64,000 nt of DNA from Whalleya microplaca (lineage: Eukaryota; Ascomycota; Sordariomycetes; Xylariales; Xylariaceae), in the NCBI GenBank assembly GCA_022497155.1, contig MU385722.1, forward strand, positions 124,001 through 188,000. Direction: 5' to 3'. Each line of letters starts with the position of its first letter. The stretch's first letter is position 1. The translations under genes and the position numbers were made by a program. Positions 43,140 through 53,772 of this stretch are shown here, one piece after another. The notes under the pieces were generated by a model. That model did no database searches. It saw nothing but the letters and a program-made list of their open reading frames with translations, and was not told where the DNA came from.

Positions 43140-45497
43140 TCACAATTCGAATATCTGCGCCACATTCGACTCTTGCAGCGAGACCTTGCACTGCGGCAAT
43201 TCGATTCCAAACGTATCATACGCCACTGTCACATTGTCGTCCGCCGGCACGATCCACCTGCGATTCCTAAGATCGCTATCCTGCGCACTGTCGAAGAAGT
43301 TCTGTGGCGCAAACATGATACTGCTTACAGCCTCCGAATACAATGTGACAGGCACATCCTCACTCCTCGTGAAATGGTGCATGCCGAGATTGAACCAAAC
43401 GACCAGGTCCTCATTCTCAACGCTTTCGTCATCAAAGAACTTCATGAAGTCTTGCTGTGGCTTCCAGGGCATATTCAGATTCTGTATGCTGTTTGCCCAG
43501 GGCTCCGTGTCGTGCTGTCGAGTCACGGCCAAATGCGACTTGGACATTCCTGTGTTATGCCTCGAGAATGGCGAGTTCAGCGTGCTGAGATGGATATTAG
43601 ACTTTCCCGGCACGATGCGATAACCCCTTGATGTGCCCCATTTGTTGGTCTTGCTTGCGTGGTTCACGCAGAACATTGATTGGCCGTTATCCTGCCAATT
43701 GAATTGCTGCTCCGTCTTCATATTGTAGATATCGAGCTCAATCTGTTCGAACTCGCCAAGCTCTGGCCACCAGGGCTGCGTAGTAGGCACAGCTTTCAAA
43801 TCTGTGACCTGAAGATTATTCTCAGTACCAAGGATATCAAAGTCGGCCTTCCAGGTCACAACGTGATCATGGAGCGAACCTTGCGTGGCCTCCTGAATTC
43901 GAGGGCCCCACTTCCCCTGGTCTGGGTAGTAGAATGAAGACTGCAAGTAACCTGACGCGCGGACAGTGACTTCAAGTGAACCATCGACGTGGAATGCGTA
44001 ATCGAACAGGTAGTCGTAATTTCCCACTGTGGCTATCGAGCGCAGAGTGAGCATCGATCCCTTCACGACACCAAGATTAGAAAACCCGAAAGTGTTAGAA
44101 GTTGCACCAGCCCGATGTCGCGATAAGGGGAAGCCAGCATCAGACTCGAAAATACATATAGAGTTGGGGTTGACTGTAGTCTTGTTTCCATTGTGGATTG
44201 TCACGTTCCAGAATGAAGAACCAAATGGACAGTCGAAGCCTTCGACAAGTGGAAATATATCTGCGCCTAAACGATAGTACGTGTCGTGATAAAGTGTGGT
44301 TGCTGCCTTTGGTTGAAACCCTCCGTATTGGGCGGCGGCTTCTTGCATGGATAGTTCATATAGAATTCGCTCGCCTTTAAAACGGATGTCGTAGAACATT
44401 ACACCGCGGGAACTGGTGTGTGCGACGTAAAATGACCAGCCTAAGTACTCGACATATTTTTGCTCCGAGTCCAACTTATAGCGCTTGCCACCCATCTCGA
44501 CGCTCTGTGGCGCAAACTTCTCTTCCAGTTCGCGCACTCCCATCTCAGGGTTATAGTTGACCATCGCCCAGTCATCATCAGAGGGCTGATAGAAATCCTC
44601 GGCTAGCTCACCGGCTTCGAAGGCTTCACGCAGCTCATCTACAGTTGGAAAAAACCGTGTGTTGGTGACTATGCCTTTCAGCTTGTACAGCGAAGCATCT
44701 GTACCAGTAGAGTCGAGCATGACGAAGAAGTCCAGAGGCCGAAGATAAGTAGCTGTTCCAGGGAACCTGAACATAATGACCTGAAAAGATTGGGTGCCAT
44801 CGAAAGATGAAGGTGCCGTAGTTGTCGAAGTTAGCGTTGTCCGAGGATCCGAAGACCCGTACCATACTCCTCCTAAGAGTGAAGATGTTATATCGGTAAG
44901 GTTAGACATAATGGATATGAGCAGAGGTTCCGATGCAGCATCTCGCTTTGCATCAAAGTATCGTCCGTTGAACGGGACAGAGCCTCCAGTGCCTCCATTA
45001 AAAACGTAGTCGAGTTTTTGAATGCCGGTCTCGGTTGATACAGGTAACGGGCCTACCATGTACTCCTGAGATACTGGTTCTTGTTTACCACCTTCGAATA
45101 TGATCACTCGAGCCCAGGGACTAGGCTTCGGTCCATCTCCGTCGATATATGGCAGAGCATCAGACTTATTTACAGGTACAGTATCGATATACCATACGTA
45201 GTTGTCGGTAATCGTGGCCGAATCTGGGTCGGTCAAATTCAACCCTGATGCGGGGTCATGTAGTAAATTCCAGACGGCCAAGTTATCATCTGGTGATATT
45301 TGCGACCAGATGTTGGCCTTAGGGGCTGTTGCCGATGCCGCTGGCTCATACAGCGAACATTCTGAACAAGTGGCATTCTCATAGACATTGGAATACTTGC
45401 TCAGTAAGCTCTGGCGCTTGAATCCCAAGGGTGGTGTTGCAGCAGCATTGCTAGTTGCAGTCAGTAGTAGGACCGAATATATAAGTTGTTGAATCAT
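43140..45497 (-). CDS. secreted copper amine oxidase (primary-amine oxidase)
   Basis: A single exon of 785 residues starting at the ATG at 45497 with a signal peptide (about residues 1-18). Tyr494 in the NYDY motif is the expected precursor of the topaquinone cofactor. The copper ligands are His543 and His545 (in LHDHVV) plus His707 or 708 in the LGMHHFTRSEDVPV motif. Asp413 is my candidate catalytic base. The enzyme deaminates primary amines to aldehydes with H2O2 and ammonia, so it may serve extracellular nitrogen scavenging. At least nine N-x-S/T sites fit secretion. Fungal enzymes of this family are usually peroxisomal or extracellular; the N-terminal leader favours the latter. No intron is needed. 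Confidence 0.93.
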   Translation of the reverse strand: MIQQLIYSVLLLTATSNAAATPPLGFKRQSLLSKYSNVYENATCSECSLYEPAASATAPKANIWSQISPDDNLAVWNLLHDPASGLNLTDPDSATITDNYVWYIDTVPVNKSDALPYIDGDGPKPSPWARVIIFEGGKQEPVSQEYMVGPLPVSTETGIQKLDYVFNGGTGGSVPFNGRYFDAKRDAASEPLLISIMSNLTDITSSLLGGVWYGSSDPRTTLTSTTTAPSSFDGTQSFQVIMFRFPGTATYLRPLDFFVMLDSTGTDASLYKLKGIVTNTRFFPTVDELREAFEAGELAEDFYQPSDDDWAMVNYNPEMGVRELEEKFAPQSVEMGGKRYKLDSEQKYVEYLGWSFYVAHTSSRGVMFYDIRFKGERILYELSMQEAAAQYGGFQPKAATTLYHDTYYRLGADIFPLVEGFDCPFGSSFWNVTIHNGNKTTVNPNSICIFESDAGFPLSRHRAGATSNTFGFSNLGVVKGSMLTLRSIATVGNYDYLFDYAFHVDGSLEVTVRASGYLQSSFYYPDQGKWGPRIQEATQGSLHDHVVTWKADFDILGTENNLQVTDLKAVPTTQPWWPELGEFEQIELDIYNMKTEQQFNWQDNGQSMFCVNHASKTNKWGTSRGYRIVPGKSNIHLSTLNSPFSRHNTGMSKSHLAVTRQHDTEPWANSIQNLNMPWKPQQDFMKFFDDESVENEDLVVWFNLGMHHFTRSEDVPVTLYSEAVSSIMFAPQNFFDSAQDSDLRNRRWIVPADDNVTVAYDTFGIELPQCKVSLQESNVAQIFEL

Positions 45498-47193
45498 CTT
45501 TGGCTTTCATTGAGCAACGAAGTTGATAGATGATATCTACTCTATCCAATACTTACTGAGGATGGTGTTATATATATACCATCCGGTTCAAGCACTCGCC
45601 ATTGGTTATTTTGTTCCGGCTTGACGGTAACCTTCAGAACATGATTTGACTAATGCAGACTGACAATCGATTTTCAATTGCAATGGCTCGGCTATCTAGA
45701 TACACGGCTCCCTCGTTGATCTAATACAACCTGTTTCAGCATGTTGGCGGGGGAGCAAGATAACGGTAATGTGATGCTCGCTGCTAGTCAGAGAGCAAGA
45801 TCCTAGCTAGAGAGTAGAATTGATAACACTAATACTCTTGGCTATGCTGGATCGCCCAATAGAGAGGCCATATAATCGGTTAATAACAACGCATGCGACG
45901 CTACAGATTGATAAGTAAGAGTTCCGGCAAGAAGATAACGAATCCGGAGTTGCCCGGGGATGCGTACACGGAGCTCTGGACTGCAGCCCCGCTCGACATT
46001 CCGAATGCTCGGCAGTATTATACCGACGCGATACTACGTAGTAGGAGATGCAACCTAGTTTTAATATTCAACTCATGTTGGTCAAGACTACTCTGAGTTG
46101 TCTAGAGGCAGGAGCCACCTTACATGCCAACTTAGACCCCCAAACATGACCCCTGCTCAGTATCATTCGTTTCCTTAAAATGCATTGAGTTATTTTTGTT
46201 AGTCACAGGGTTTTATCTGTTGGCAGCGACTTTATTTACAGCGAGAATCAACGGAAAGCTTCTGCGTTCTTTGTATATGTCATACAGGCTCATCGCATGC
46301 TTGCTCTAGGTATATAATAGGAATTGTTGATAAAGTGGATGCTGGCCTTGGAGGTTTTTGAAGTCTCTTTTGATGGCCGCATATAATTTACACAGTAAAG
46401 GTTCTAATAGTGTACATCGCATTATATCACAGGATACATATTCTTAAGCAACAATGAAAAATCAGATTTTGTTTTCTATTTTAGTAAGGGTTGAGTATAA
46501 TGATAAGCAGGGGAGGGGTGTCATCATAGGCACAATAGATCATAGTATTATGTGAAAAAATATAATTAGATGGCTTAAGCATACGTGCGTGAGAAATTGG
46601 TTAGTGTATGTAGTCACTCTTATGATTTCAGCATATGAGATGTGATTGAGTTGAAGGTGCAGTCCAAAGGTATCTTAGAGGCATTTCTCTTCATGTGTAA
46701 TAGCTAACTGTCTGTAAGAGATAAACCTAAGACACATGGTTACCATCTCACTCTTGGGCTAATTTCTCACCAAGTCCTCTATGTTTAGTACAGACATGAA
46801 GACTCAAAGGTGGCTTGGGGAAATTTTCCTACACCGTGGAAAAGTTATAGAAGGCCGACTAAATAATGTAAAGAATACATTGTATGCAAGTCACAGGAAA
46901 CGATGGGGAGCATATCTGTTTTATTAGAAAGCTAGGACGGCGACCAGGTCAACTGTAGTTAGTATTCATATATAGATACCTCGTGAAATTTGCGCCTCTC
47001 ACATGCATCAAATGTCGTATTGCATCATATGTCTTACATTGATGAATGAACAAGCAATAATAGCAGCCTGACAGTACATTAGCGTAGGGTCTAAGGCGGC
47101 CAACAATCCAGCTCCTAGATGATCCTTTATAACCTCAACCAGTTTCCTACAAGGCCTCTTGATCTTGTCCTAGACAGACAACTAGAAAGCATC
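45498..47193. other. AT-rich intergenic between divergent genes
   Basis: About 1.7 kb, AT-rich, holding both upstream regions. A 67-residue plus frame at 45893-46096 is unsupported. Contains a TACTACGTAGTA palindrome (about 46032). Confidence 0.45.
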
Positions 47194-48699
47194 ATGGCCG
47201 AACAGACTCTAAGTTCTGGAAATACTTACACCCGCCCACTGGGCGCTCTGGAAGAATTTCACTACGCCTTAGCTGAGTGCGGCAGATCACTGAACAGAGA
47301 ACATTGGCTCATAAACTTTGCACTCCGCCTGAGGTTCCCGCCATCCGTTCCGGACCCAGCCCCTTACCTACGACGTGCTTGGCAAGTGGCCCGGCATCAA
47401 TATCCAGCTCTTGAAGCTGCTGTTGTCCCAGATACTCAGAAGCAACTACAACTAAGCGTCGGCCCTTTGGATGCTGATTCCTGGGCTCATGATACCTTTC
47501 GAATTCACGCCGAATATCAGGATTCTAATGAGCTCTTTTCGATTCTGCGCCCAGAAGCCACTGCCACTTGTCATTGGCTCCCAGTCTCGGCCGAGCTAGT
47601 TTTCCGCTCCTCTCACTGGCGTACCGATGGCATGGGCTTGCTCTTACTCGGGCAAAACTTCTTGACGATATTGACGGATGTTCTGCGTCTTGGACTAGGT
47701 GCCACACTAGATGCCTATCAGACCAGCCCCCCTCCTGACCCTCCACTAGCCTCGAGTCTTGAGGATCTAGCTAGAGCGTGCAGTCAGATCCGAGATGAAG
47801 ATAAAAACGACAAGCCTCGCGCAGAAATCCCGGCCCTTCTAGAAGTGGGTGCCGATGCCATCGTGAACAACTTCTTGCGAGGGGTCCCAAGCATTGGGCT
47901 GCCCACGCGAGAAAACTCAGAGAATGCCAGACCACAGGCTAGCGCACGTGTGGCGACTTGTTTGAACGTGGAAACCACTGCTAAGATAGTGGCTGGGTGT
48001 CGGGCGCAGGGCGTAAGCGTAACGAGTGCCACGCATGCCGCCATCGTGCGTGTTACGGCGAGTTATCCACAGAACCCACTCGCCAAATGCTATGCTGCTT
48101 TGGCACCCGCCGACCTACGTCAGGCTCTCACTGCCGCCGCTGCTGCCAAGGGTATTGAAGCTCGCCCGGGTCATATTGAGGTATACCACACATTTCTGAC
48201 TATCTGCATTGAGAATGTCGTCGATTACGAGAAGGCCAAAGATTTCAAGACTGTGGCACACGAGCTCAATGCCGTATACCGTCGCGATATAGCCAACTTC
48301 TGGGACACAGGAGACGGCAGCGGGCGCGTGGTAAGCCTGCTAGATCTCGCGGAACCCTATATGCGACGGACTGTTAAGTTGTTCAGCCAGCCTGTGCCGG
48401 AGGGTTTACCTCCAGTGCGAACACAGGAGGTGAGCGGACTCGGAAAATTGGAAAACGTTCTGCAGCGACAATACGTGTCTAGCTCTGGGCCCGGCGACAA
48501 AAGTCAAGCGAAAGTGGAATTGGTCGATCTCTGGCTAGGAGCCGAAGTTCTGACTAGATCGTTGCTGTTCCACGTATGGAGCTGGAGGGACCAGTTGAAT
48601 ATCGCGGCAAGTTACAACAAGGCATTCTATGAGAGGGAGTTCGTTATCGAGGTCCTTTATAAGGTAGTGAGACAGCTTTTGGCAGGATTAGGCATCTAG
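47194..48699 (+). CDS. condensation-fold O-acyltransferase, trichothecene Tri3-like
   Basis: A single exon of 501 residues from the ATG at 47194; an in-frame region above it has no methionine in a good context. The HxxxDG catalytic motif of the condensation/CoA-dependent acyltransferase superfamily appears as HWRTDG (residues 141-146). An N-terminal stretch EEFHYALAECGRS and a DLRQAL-containing segment match fungal Tri3-like acetyltransferases, which acetylate hydroxyl groups of secondary metabolites. Length is usual for this family. No signal peptide, so probably cytosolic. Neighbours downstream on the same strand are a P450 and a glyoxalase-like gene, suggesting a common pathway. The acceptor molecule cannot be told. 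Confidence 0.82.
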   Translation: MAEQTLSSGNTYTRPLGALEEFHYALAECGRSLNREHWLINFALRLRFPPSVPDPAPYLRRAWQVARHQYPALEAAVVPDTQKQLQLSVGPLDADSWAHDTFRIHAEYQDSNELFSILRPEATATCHWLPVSAELVFRSSHWRTDGMGLLLLGQNFLTILTDVLRLGLGATLDAYQTSPPPDPPLASSLEDLARACSQIRDEDKNDKPRAEIPALLEVGADAIVNNFLRGVPSIGLPTRENSENARPQASARVATCLNVETTAKIVAGCRAQGVSVTSATHAAIVRVTASYPQNPLAKCYAALAPADLRQALTAAAAAKGIEARPGHIEVYHTFLTICIENVVDYEKAKDFKTVAHELNAVYRRDIANFWDTGDGSGRVVSLLDLAEPYMRRTVKLFSQPVPEGLPPVRTQEVSGLGKLENVLQRQYVSSSGPGDKSQAKVELVDLWLGAEVLTRSLLFHVWSWRDQLNIAASYNKAFYEREFVIEVLYKVVRQLLAGLGI

Positions 48700-49202
48700 T
48701 GCAAATAAGGCAGTCCTATGATTCCTGGGTGTTGTTTCAAACAGTATTTACGTATAGGTAAAATCTTTATCGAATTGACGAAAAGAATTAGATACAATTT
48801 GTGACAATTTCTTACATGCGACCATTGATCGCTACAAGTCTATATGTTGGAAATATTAATATAAGCATTCAAACTCTATAGCTAACAATGAAAAGTCTGG
48901 CAGTCACTGCTGAGTGTGGATGGCCTGGGGTTGCTAGCAATCAAATAGCTTACATCAATGGCCTATAGGATAGATATACATGAGTCTTTATTCAATGGAC
49001 CAAGAATATACGCAACCACATGGAATGCTAAGTCGAACGTCTGAAAACATATTTATTGTAGAAGCATTAGATATATTTCCTTCGTTACATCTCTTTGGGG
49101 TCCTAAGCCTCCAACTATAAAGACCTATTTAAGCCTAAATACAATTTGTAGTGTAGTTGAATAAGCGTAAAGCAACGGAACGCTATGATAAGTGTTGGCA
49201 GG
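48700..49202. other. AT-rich intergenic
   Basis: About 500 bases after the acyltransferase stop with no coding signal. Confidence 0.4.
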
Positions 49203-49433
49203 TCATAGACGACGCTTCAAACAAACTGTAACAGCAACCAACACATAAAGTATTGGATGTATGATGGAGAGAACACACGCGGACGCAATTATACCCGAGA
49301 TGTAAAACAGACGTGTCAAGATTGCCGAAAGATCATCTTTGATGGCAATCAACACAAAGAAAAGGAACGCAAAAGCCATCCACAGTAATGTGAAAGAGAT
49401 TACGAGCGACAGTAAAGTGGTAAGATCCAGCAT
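49203..49433 (-). CDS. very small membrane protein, 76 aa (weak)
   Basis: ATG at 49433 starts a 76-residue frame with two or three hydrophobic helices separated by a short charged loop (KDDLSA), ending in basic residues. Helix-rich low-GC frames often arise by chance in AT-rich DNA, so it is only a candidate. An in-frame extension to 49490 starts with no ATG. If real, it would sit between the acyltransferase and the P450 on the opposite strand. Confidence 0.25.
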   Translation of the reverse strand: MLDLTTLLSLVISFTLLWMAFAFLFFVLIAIKDDLSAILTRLFYISGIIASACVLSIIHPILYVLVAVTVCLKRRL

Positions 49434-50435
49434 CTTGATCGATTGTTGCTTGGACTGTGTCGATGATTGAGTTTCGTTGGGTTTGTTCAATGAAATTGTT
49501 TACCTACCTTGCAGGACACAGCATTATATATTACTGGAAGTGGTTCCAAATGCATTGTCTAGCAGTAATGTAAGAAATAATGAACAATCATCTAAATGCC
49601 GCTTGCTCGATGTTTCCTTTGATACACTTGATGCTTCCCTTTGTCTCCACATAACCCATATTACCTTTATCTGTAGAAAATGTGAAAGGCGCATAGTTCT
49701 AGGAGAGTCAATTATCGTGGATTGAAGGTTCGCTTGAAACTATTCCCGATCAAGAGTAGTCCAAACTGAAGTCCTTGGAGTTTCGCTTTTGGTTTCAGTG
49801 CTAATATGAAGAATAGAAGGCTATGCCCTTGTGATTTACACTTATTAACCCGCCGTAAGACACATGTGGTACCTATCACTGACAAAATCAGTTCTGAGCA
49901 ACTCACCCGAATATAATGTATCTTTATATTGGTTAGTGAGTTATTCAGTAAGAAGAGCACAAGTTCTCGTTCATCATTCCTAACTTCCAGGTATAGGTCA
50001 AAACCATCACGAACCCATTCTCAGCTCATTCTCATGACGATGTAACACATCACGATAATGTAGTAATATAACAGTGATTGAATACTTCTAAAAGTTTATA
50101 GTATAAGTGATCATGTGTTGCTACCATTACTTGTGACAAACTAGAGTCGTAGTACACTAACCTACGGCTTTGGATTTAAAAGTGTGCCGAGGACGCATTA
50201 GCGGGTGGCGTTCTACACAGCAGCTGAAGCAACTGTTATGTAGGTATATATGCATCTTGAAATTAATAGCCAATACAATGCCTACTTCATTGATCAATGT
50301 AATGCAGGGAATATTGAAAGGCCGGGCTAAATCACTGACAAAAATACGAGCAAGCCTACATATTAGAGTAGGTATATAAGACGCCGTTACTGATGTAGTA
50401 ATGGCGATGTCGCTTTTGTGATACTCTAATATTCC
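49434..50435. other. AT-rich intergenic upstream of the P450
   Basis: About 1 kb with several short frames and no domain. Nothing supported. Confidence 0.4.
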
Positions 50436-52262
50436 ATGTCTCACATGTTCGTCAACTTTCCTATCTTCACTATTGAAATAATTGTCATGGCAGATCTGCT
50501 GGGATTGGACCTTTCATGGTCATCTATGGCTGTTCTATTTGTGACCATCTATATCACCAGTTGTGTCAAGTATCGGTACTTCTCTCCAATCAGTGATATA
50601 CCCGGGCCTTTTCTTGCCTCCTTCTCTCAGCTCTGGCGGATTATGGCCATGCTTAGAGGTGATGAAATTGAGGAGTTCTATGACTTACATCAGAAGTATG
50701 GACCCTTTGTCCGGATTGGCCCTAATGAGGTCAGCATCAGCCACGAGGATGCACCCCAACAACTCCTACTTAATCCACTTGACAAGGTATATCCAGCAGT
50801 AGTTAGTTTGGTAGTCCTATATTGGCATCTGTCTTGCTAATTTACTCCTCCAGGGGTCGTGGTATAGAGCTGGTGCTCTTCCCGACTACCGATTTCAGTC
50901 GACAATATCTACGACAAGCTACAAGGATAAAGTGGCAAGATCACGAAACTTCATGCAGGGCTACAGCATGTCAAACTTGTTAGCAATGCAAAATGTCATG
51001 GATGTCCAGTTTGGCCTATTGCTAGATTGGATGGACTATTTCGCCAAGGTCCGAAAGCCCATGCATCTCGACAAGTTCTTCACTTTCACATCCGCTGATA
51101 TCAAAGGAGAACTCATATTTTCAAGACCATTCGGTTTCCTTGCCCAGGGACGAGACATCGACAATACGCTCTCTAGGACCCACAAGGTCGTAGGGATAGC
51201 AAGCATCAGCGGCTTCTACCCCTGGTTGAACGTCCTCATCGCAAATCCGTTAGTCACCTGGTCGGGGGTTCTTCCTTTCACCCTTTTGTATAATACTGCC
51301 ATGACTGCCATAGCCGAGAGAGAGAAGAACCCGGATGCTCGGTTCGATATTTTCGCGCACTGGTACAAGAACAGGCGGGAACATCCCGGCGATATGAGCA
51401 TGAGAGATATACAGGCACAAGCAACCTTAGGGATAATTGCCGGAACCGATGCTATGTCAAGTAAGTTAATGTTTGACCTGCTGAAGCAGTTCTATAACAG
51501 CATTGGCTGGGATATTATACTATTAGATATGACATTGCTACTCACAAAGTCATAGCGGGCCTCCAGACTTTCATGTACCACATGATTCGTCACCCAAAAG
51601 CCTGGCAAAAAGCCAGAGACGAGATCACGAAAGCAAGAGCGGAGGGCTTTTGTCACGGCCGCGTGGTATCGTACGCGGACTCACAGCAACTAGCATATCT
51701 GCAACTTTGCGTTAAAGAATCGCTACGCTTATTTGGCCCGCTGGGTATGGGCCTTCCCAGAGTTGCTGGAGAGGGAGGCGTAAGACTTGGACACCGGGTG
51801 TTCCCCAAAGGCACAACTCTGTCGATTCATCCATTGTAGGCTACTACCTAACTTTATTCCCCTTGGCATATATCCTGACAAGAATCTGCGGCAGTACTAT
51901 GATGCTAGACACGAGAATCTGGGGTGAGGATGCACGGGAGTTCAAACCCGAGCGATGGCTGAGGGAAGATGCTGCGTCTAAGGAGAAATTTTACATGCCG
52001 GTAAGCCATCATCCATGTTAAAGACACATTGAAACCGCCAGTTTGGAGTTGAGCACTAATGCTGTTGCTGAAGTTTGGCTTGGGCTACAGCCAATGCCCG
52101 GGAATGAACCTGGGCAAGATCGAGCTATCTAAGTGTGCCGCGAGTATTGTTCGTGACTACGATATTCGTCAAGTGCACCCTGAGCAGAAATGGAAGTACG
52201 AGGCCTTCTTCAATACGCTTCCCTACGACTGGCCGGTCTATGTGACGAAATATCAGAAATAG
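50436..52262 (+). CDS. cytochrome P450 monooxygenase, membrane anchored
   Basis: Predicted exons 50436-50786, 50854-51460, 51556-51835, 51895-52000 and 52074-52262 (introns 67, 95, 59 and 73 nt), 510 residues, or 493 if the second ATG (50487) is used. An N-terminal hydrophobic anchor is followed by the PGP-type hinge. The P450 marks are the I-helix AGTDAMST (residues 313-320), the K-helix ESLR, the FKPERW meander motif, and the heme-binding FGLGYSQCPG with the axial Cys456. The enzyme should hydroxylate or otherwise oxidise a substrate in the ER with an NADPH-P450 reductase. The I-helix position normally occupied by the oxygen-activating Thr (AGxDT) is Ala here. The last three exon joins restore canonical motifs, which supports them. 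Confidence 0.9.
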
Positions 52263-52815
52263 CTATTGAAGCTGATAACTAATCCATATGTTTCGTTGTT
52301 ATCATGTGAATTGTGAACTGAGAGAGTTTCATCTAAACCACGTCTTAATCATGTCTTCTTATCGGTGTAATTGAAAGGCTATATAGCTGGGCTCTTTCTA
52401 TAATTCAGTCGAGCTCGCCGACACTGATGCTCGGGACGCATACATTAGATGTAGTTCTCTAGCAGCGTCCAAGCGACGCGACACGACGCGACGCGACTTC
52501 TCGGCATCGTGACGTTTGAAGGAGCTTAGTAACAACTATGCAGATGAAATGCATCATGCCCATTCGGCAGGTGGATAAGCTGACATGAGGTTGCAGCAGA
52601 ACAGGACTAATAAACAACTGGTAAAACCCGTAGTGTGGGCCTCTTGGTGCAAAAACGCTCCCCTGTCAGCTTGTGACTACATCTTACACCCCCTTGGACA
52701 TGATAGTATTCCTTCCCGATATCTTCGGGCTGGCGGACGCGCACAATTGGACGAGAGAAATAAGAAGAGAAAAACGACGGGCGATATAAATCTCACGACT
52801 GGTGTTGAATACGAC
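52263..52815. other. intergenic upstream of the glyoxalase-like gene
   Basis: About 550 bases. Contains a short CGACG/CGACA repeat (about 52473-52497). The open frame above 52816 belongs to the next gene's frame, but the family start is the internal ATG. Confidence 0.4.
52473..52497. repeat. imperfect tandem CGACG/CGACA run
   Basis: Five adjacent 5-bp units with one change. Function unknown. Confidence 0.85.
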
Positions 52816-53772
52816 ATGACCGTGATCCCACTTCTTCATCATGCTACAATCCTGGTTCCCTATAGCTTCCTCGCCGACCCACCGGCATCCATGAAGGAAC
52901 TGTTCACATTATCACCAGGAGGCCGACATGCAGATGGATGTTTGGAAAGCAAACTAGTCCTATTTGCAGACGGAACGTATCTGGACTTCATTGCATTCGT
53001 CCCAGATGTTGATTTGGATGTCCGAGGACATCACAGGTACGGTAAATGCGGAGAAGGGACTGTCGTTGACTGGGCCATAAGCTTTACTTCGAAGGGTGAA
53101 GAGCCCGAGGCTCCGAGTTGGGAAGAACAGTTCGAGACAATGCAACTTCGTGTTCGCGACTCTGGTACAGGCGTTATATATATGGAGCCCGTAGACATGT
53201 GCATAGAAGCACCAGATGGGAGCAGCCGCCGATACATGGCATCATATGCAGATCATGGTGGACATCTAGAATGGAAGCGAGAACTTGATGTGATTCCTGG
53301 AGAGGTGCCGTTCTGGGTTTTTGATACATCTTCTACGCACATTTCTCATGGTAATGAGGAGAAGACCCGTCATCCTTCAGGGGTAACAGGGCTGGCCAGC
53401 ATCGAGGTACGCGTCCGAGCCGAGAAAGATCGAGTCAGAAGCGAGCATCGTTTCGGCCTGTTATGGGAAACTTTCCAGACACTATTTGGCCAGGAACCGA
53501 TTGATGTCGTGGATGAAGGAAAGCAGATCGGGGCATGTCAGTGGCCCATCAGTGTACCAGCCGCAGAGAAGCCTACCACACAGTACGTGCGGCTACTTAG
53601 CCCCGAAGCCATGGAGGAAAACATCGAGATAAAGCTAGGTTTCACGACACACGACGACAAGATAATGGGCCTCGAAATATCAAATTCCGGGAGTCTGTTG
53701 GATATGAAGCTGGGTTACCACGAACCCGTCAGAAACCCTCGGCGAGAATTCCGCTGGGAGTGGATGAGGTAG
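52816..53772 (+). CDS. glyoxalase-like (VOC-superfamily) protein
   Basis: A 318-residue product if started at the ATG at 52816; the frame is open to 52585 (395 residues), but the upstream part is basic and unlike the family. The N-terminal half contains the fungal glyoxalase-like pattern: a first beta strand VTILVPYSFL, LFTLSPGGRHADG, KLVLFADGTYLDFIAFV. The second half repeats a similar fold region with QTLFGQEP. I do not see the classical metal-binding His/Glu set of glyoxalase I in full, so the activity is open. It follows the P450 by about 550 bases on the same strand and may act in the same pathway, for example in rearranging a small oxidised product (inference). Confidence 0.75.
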   Translation: MTVIPLLHHATILVPYSFLADPPASMKELFTLSPGGRHADGCLESKLVLFADGTYLDFIAFVPDVDLDVRGHHRYGKCGEGTVVDWAISFTSKGEEPEAPSWEEQFETMQLRVRDSGTGVIYMEPVDMCIEAPDGSSRRYMASYADHGGHLEWKRELDVIPGEVPFWVFDTSSTHISHGNEEKTRHPSGVTGLASIEVRVRAEKDRVRSEHRFGLLWETFQTLFGQEPIDVVDEGKQIGACQWPISVPAAEKPTTQYVRLLSPEAMEENIEIKLGFTTHDDKIMGLEISNSGSLLDMKLGYHEPVRNPRREFRWEWMR

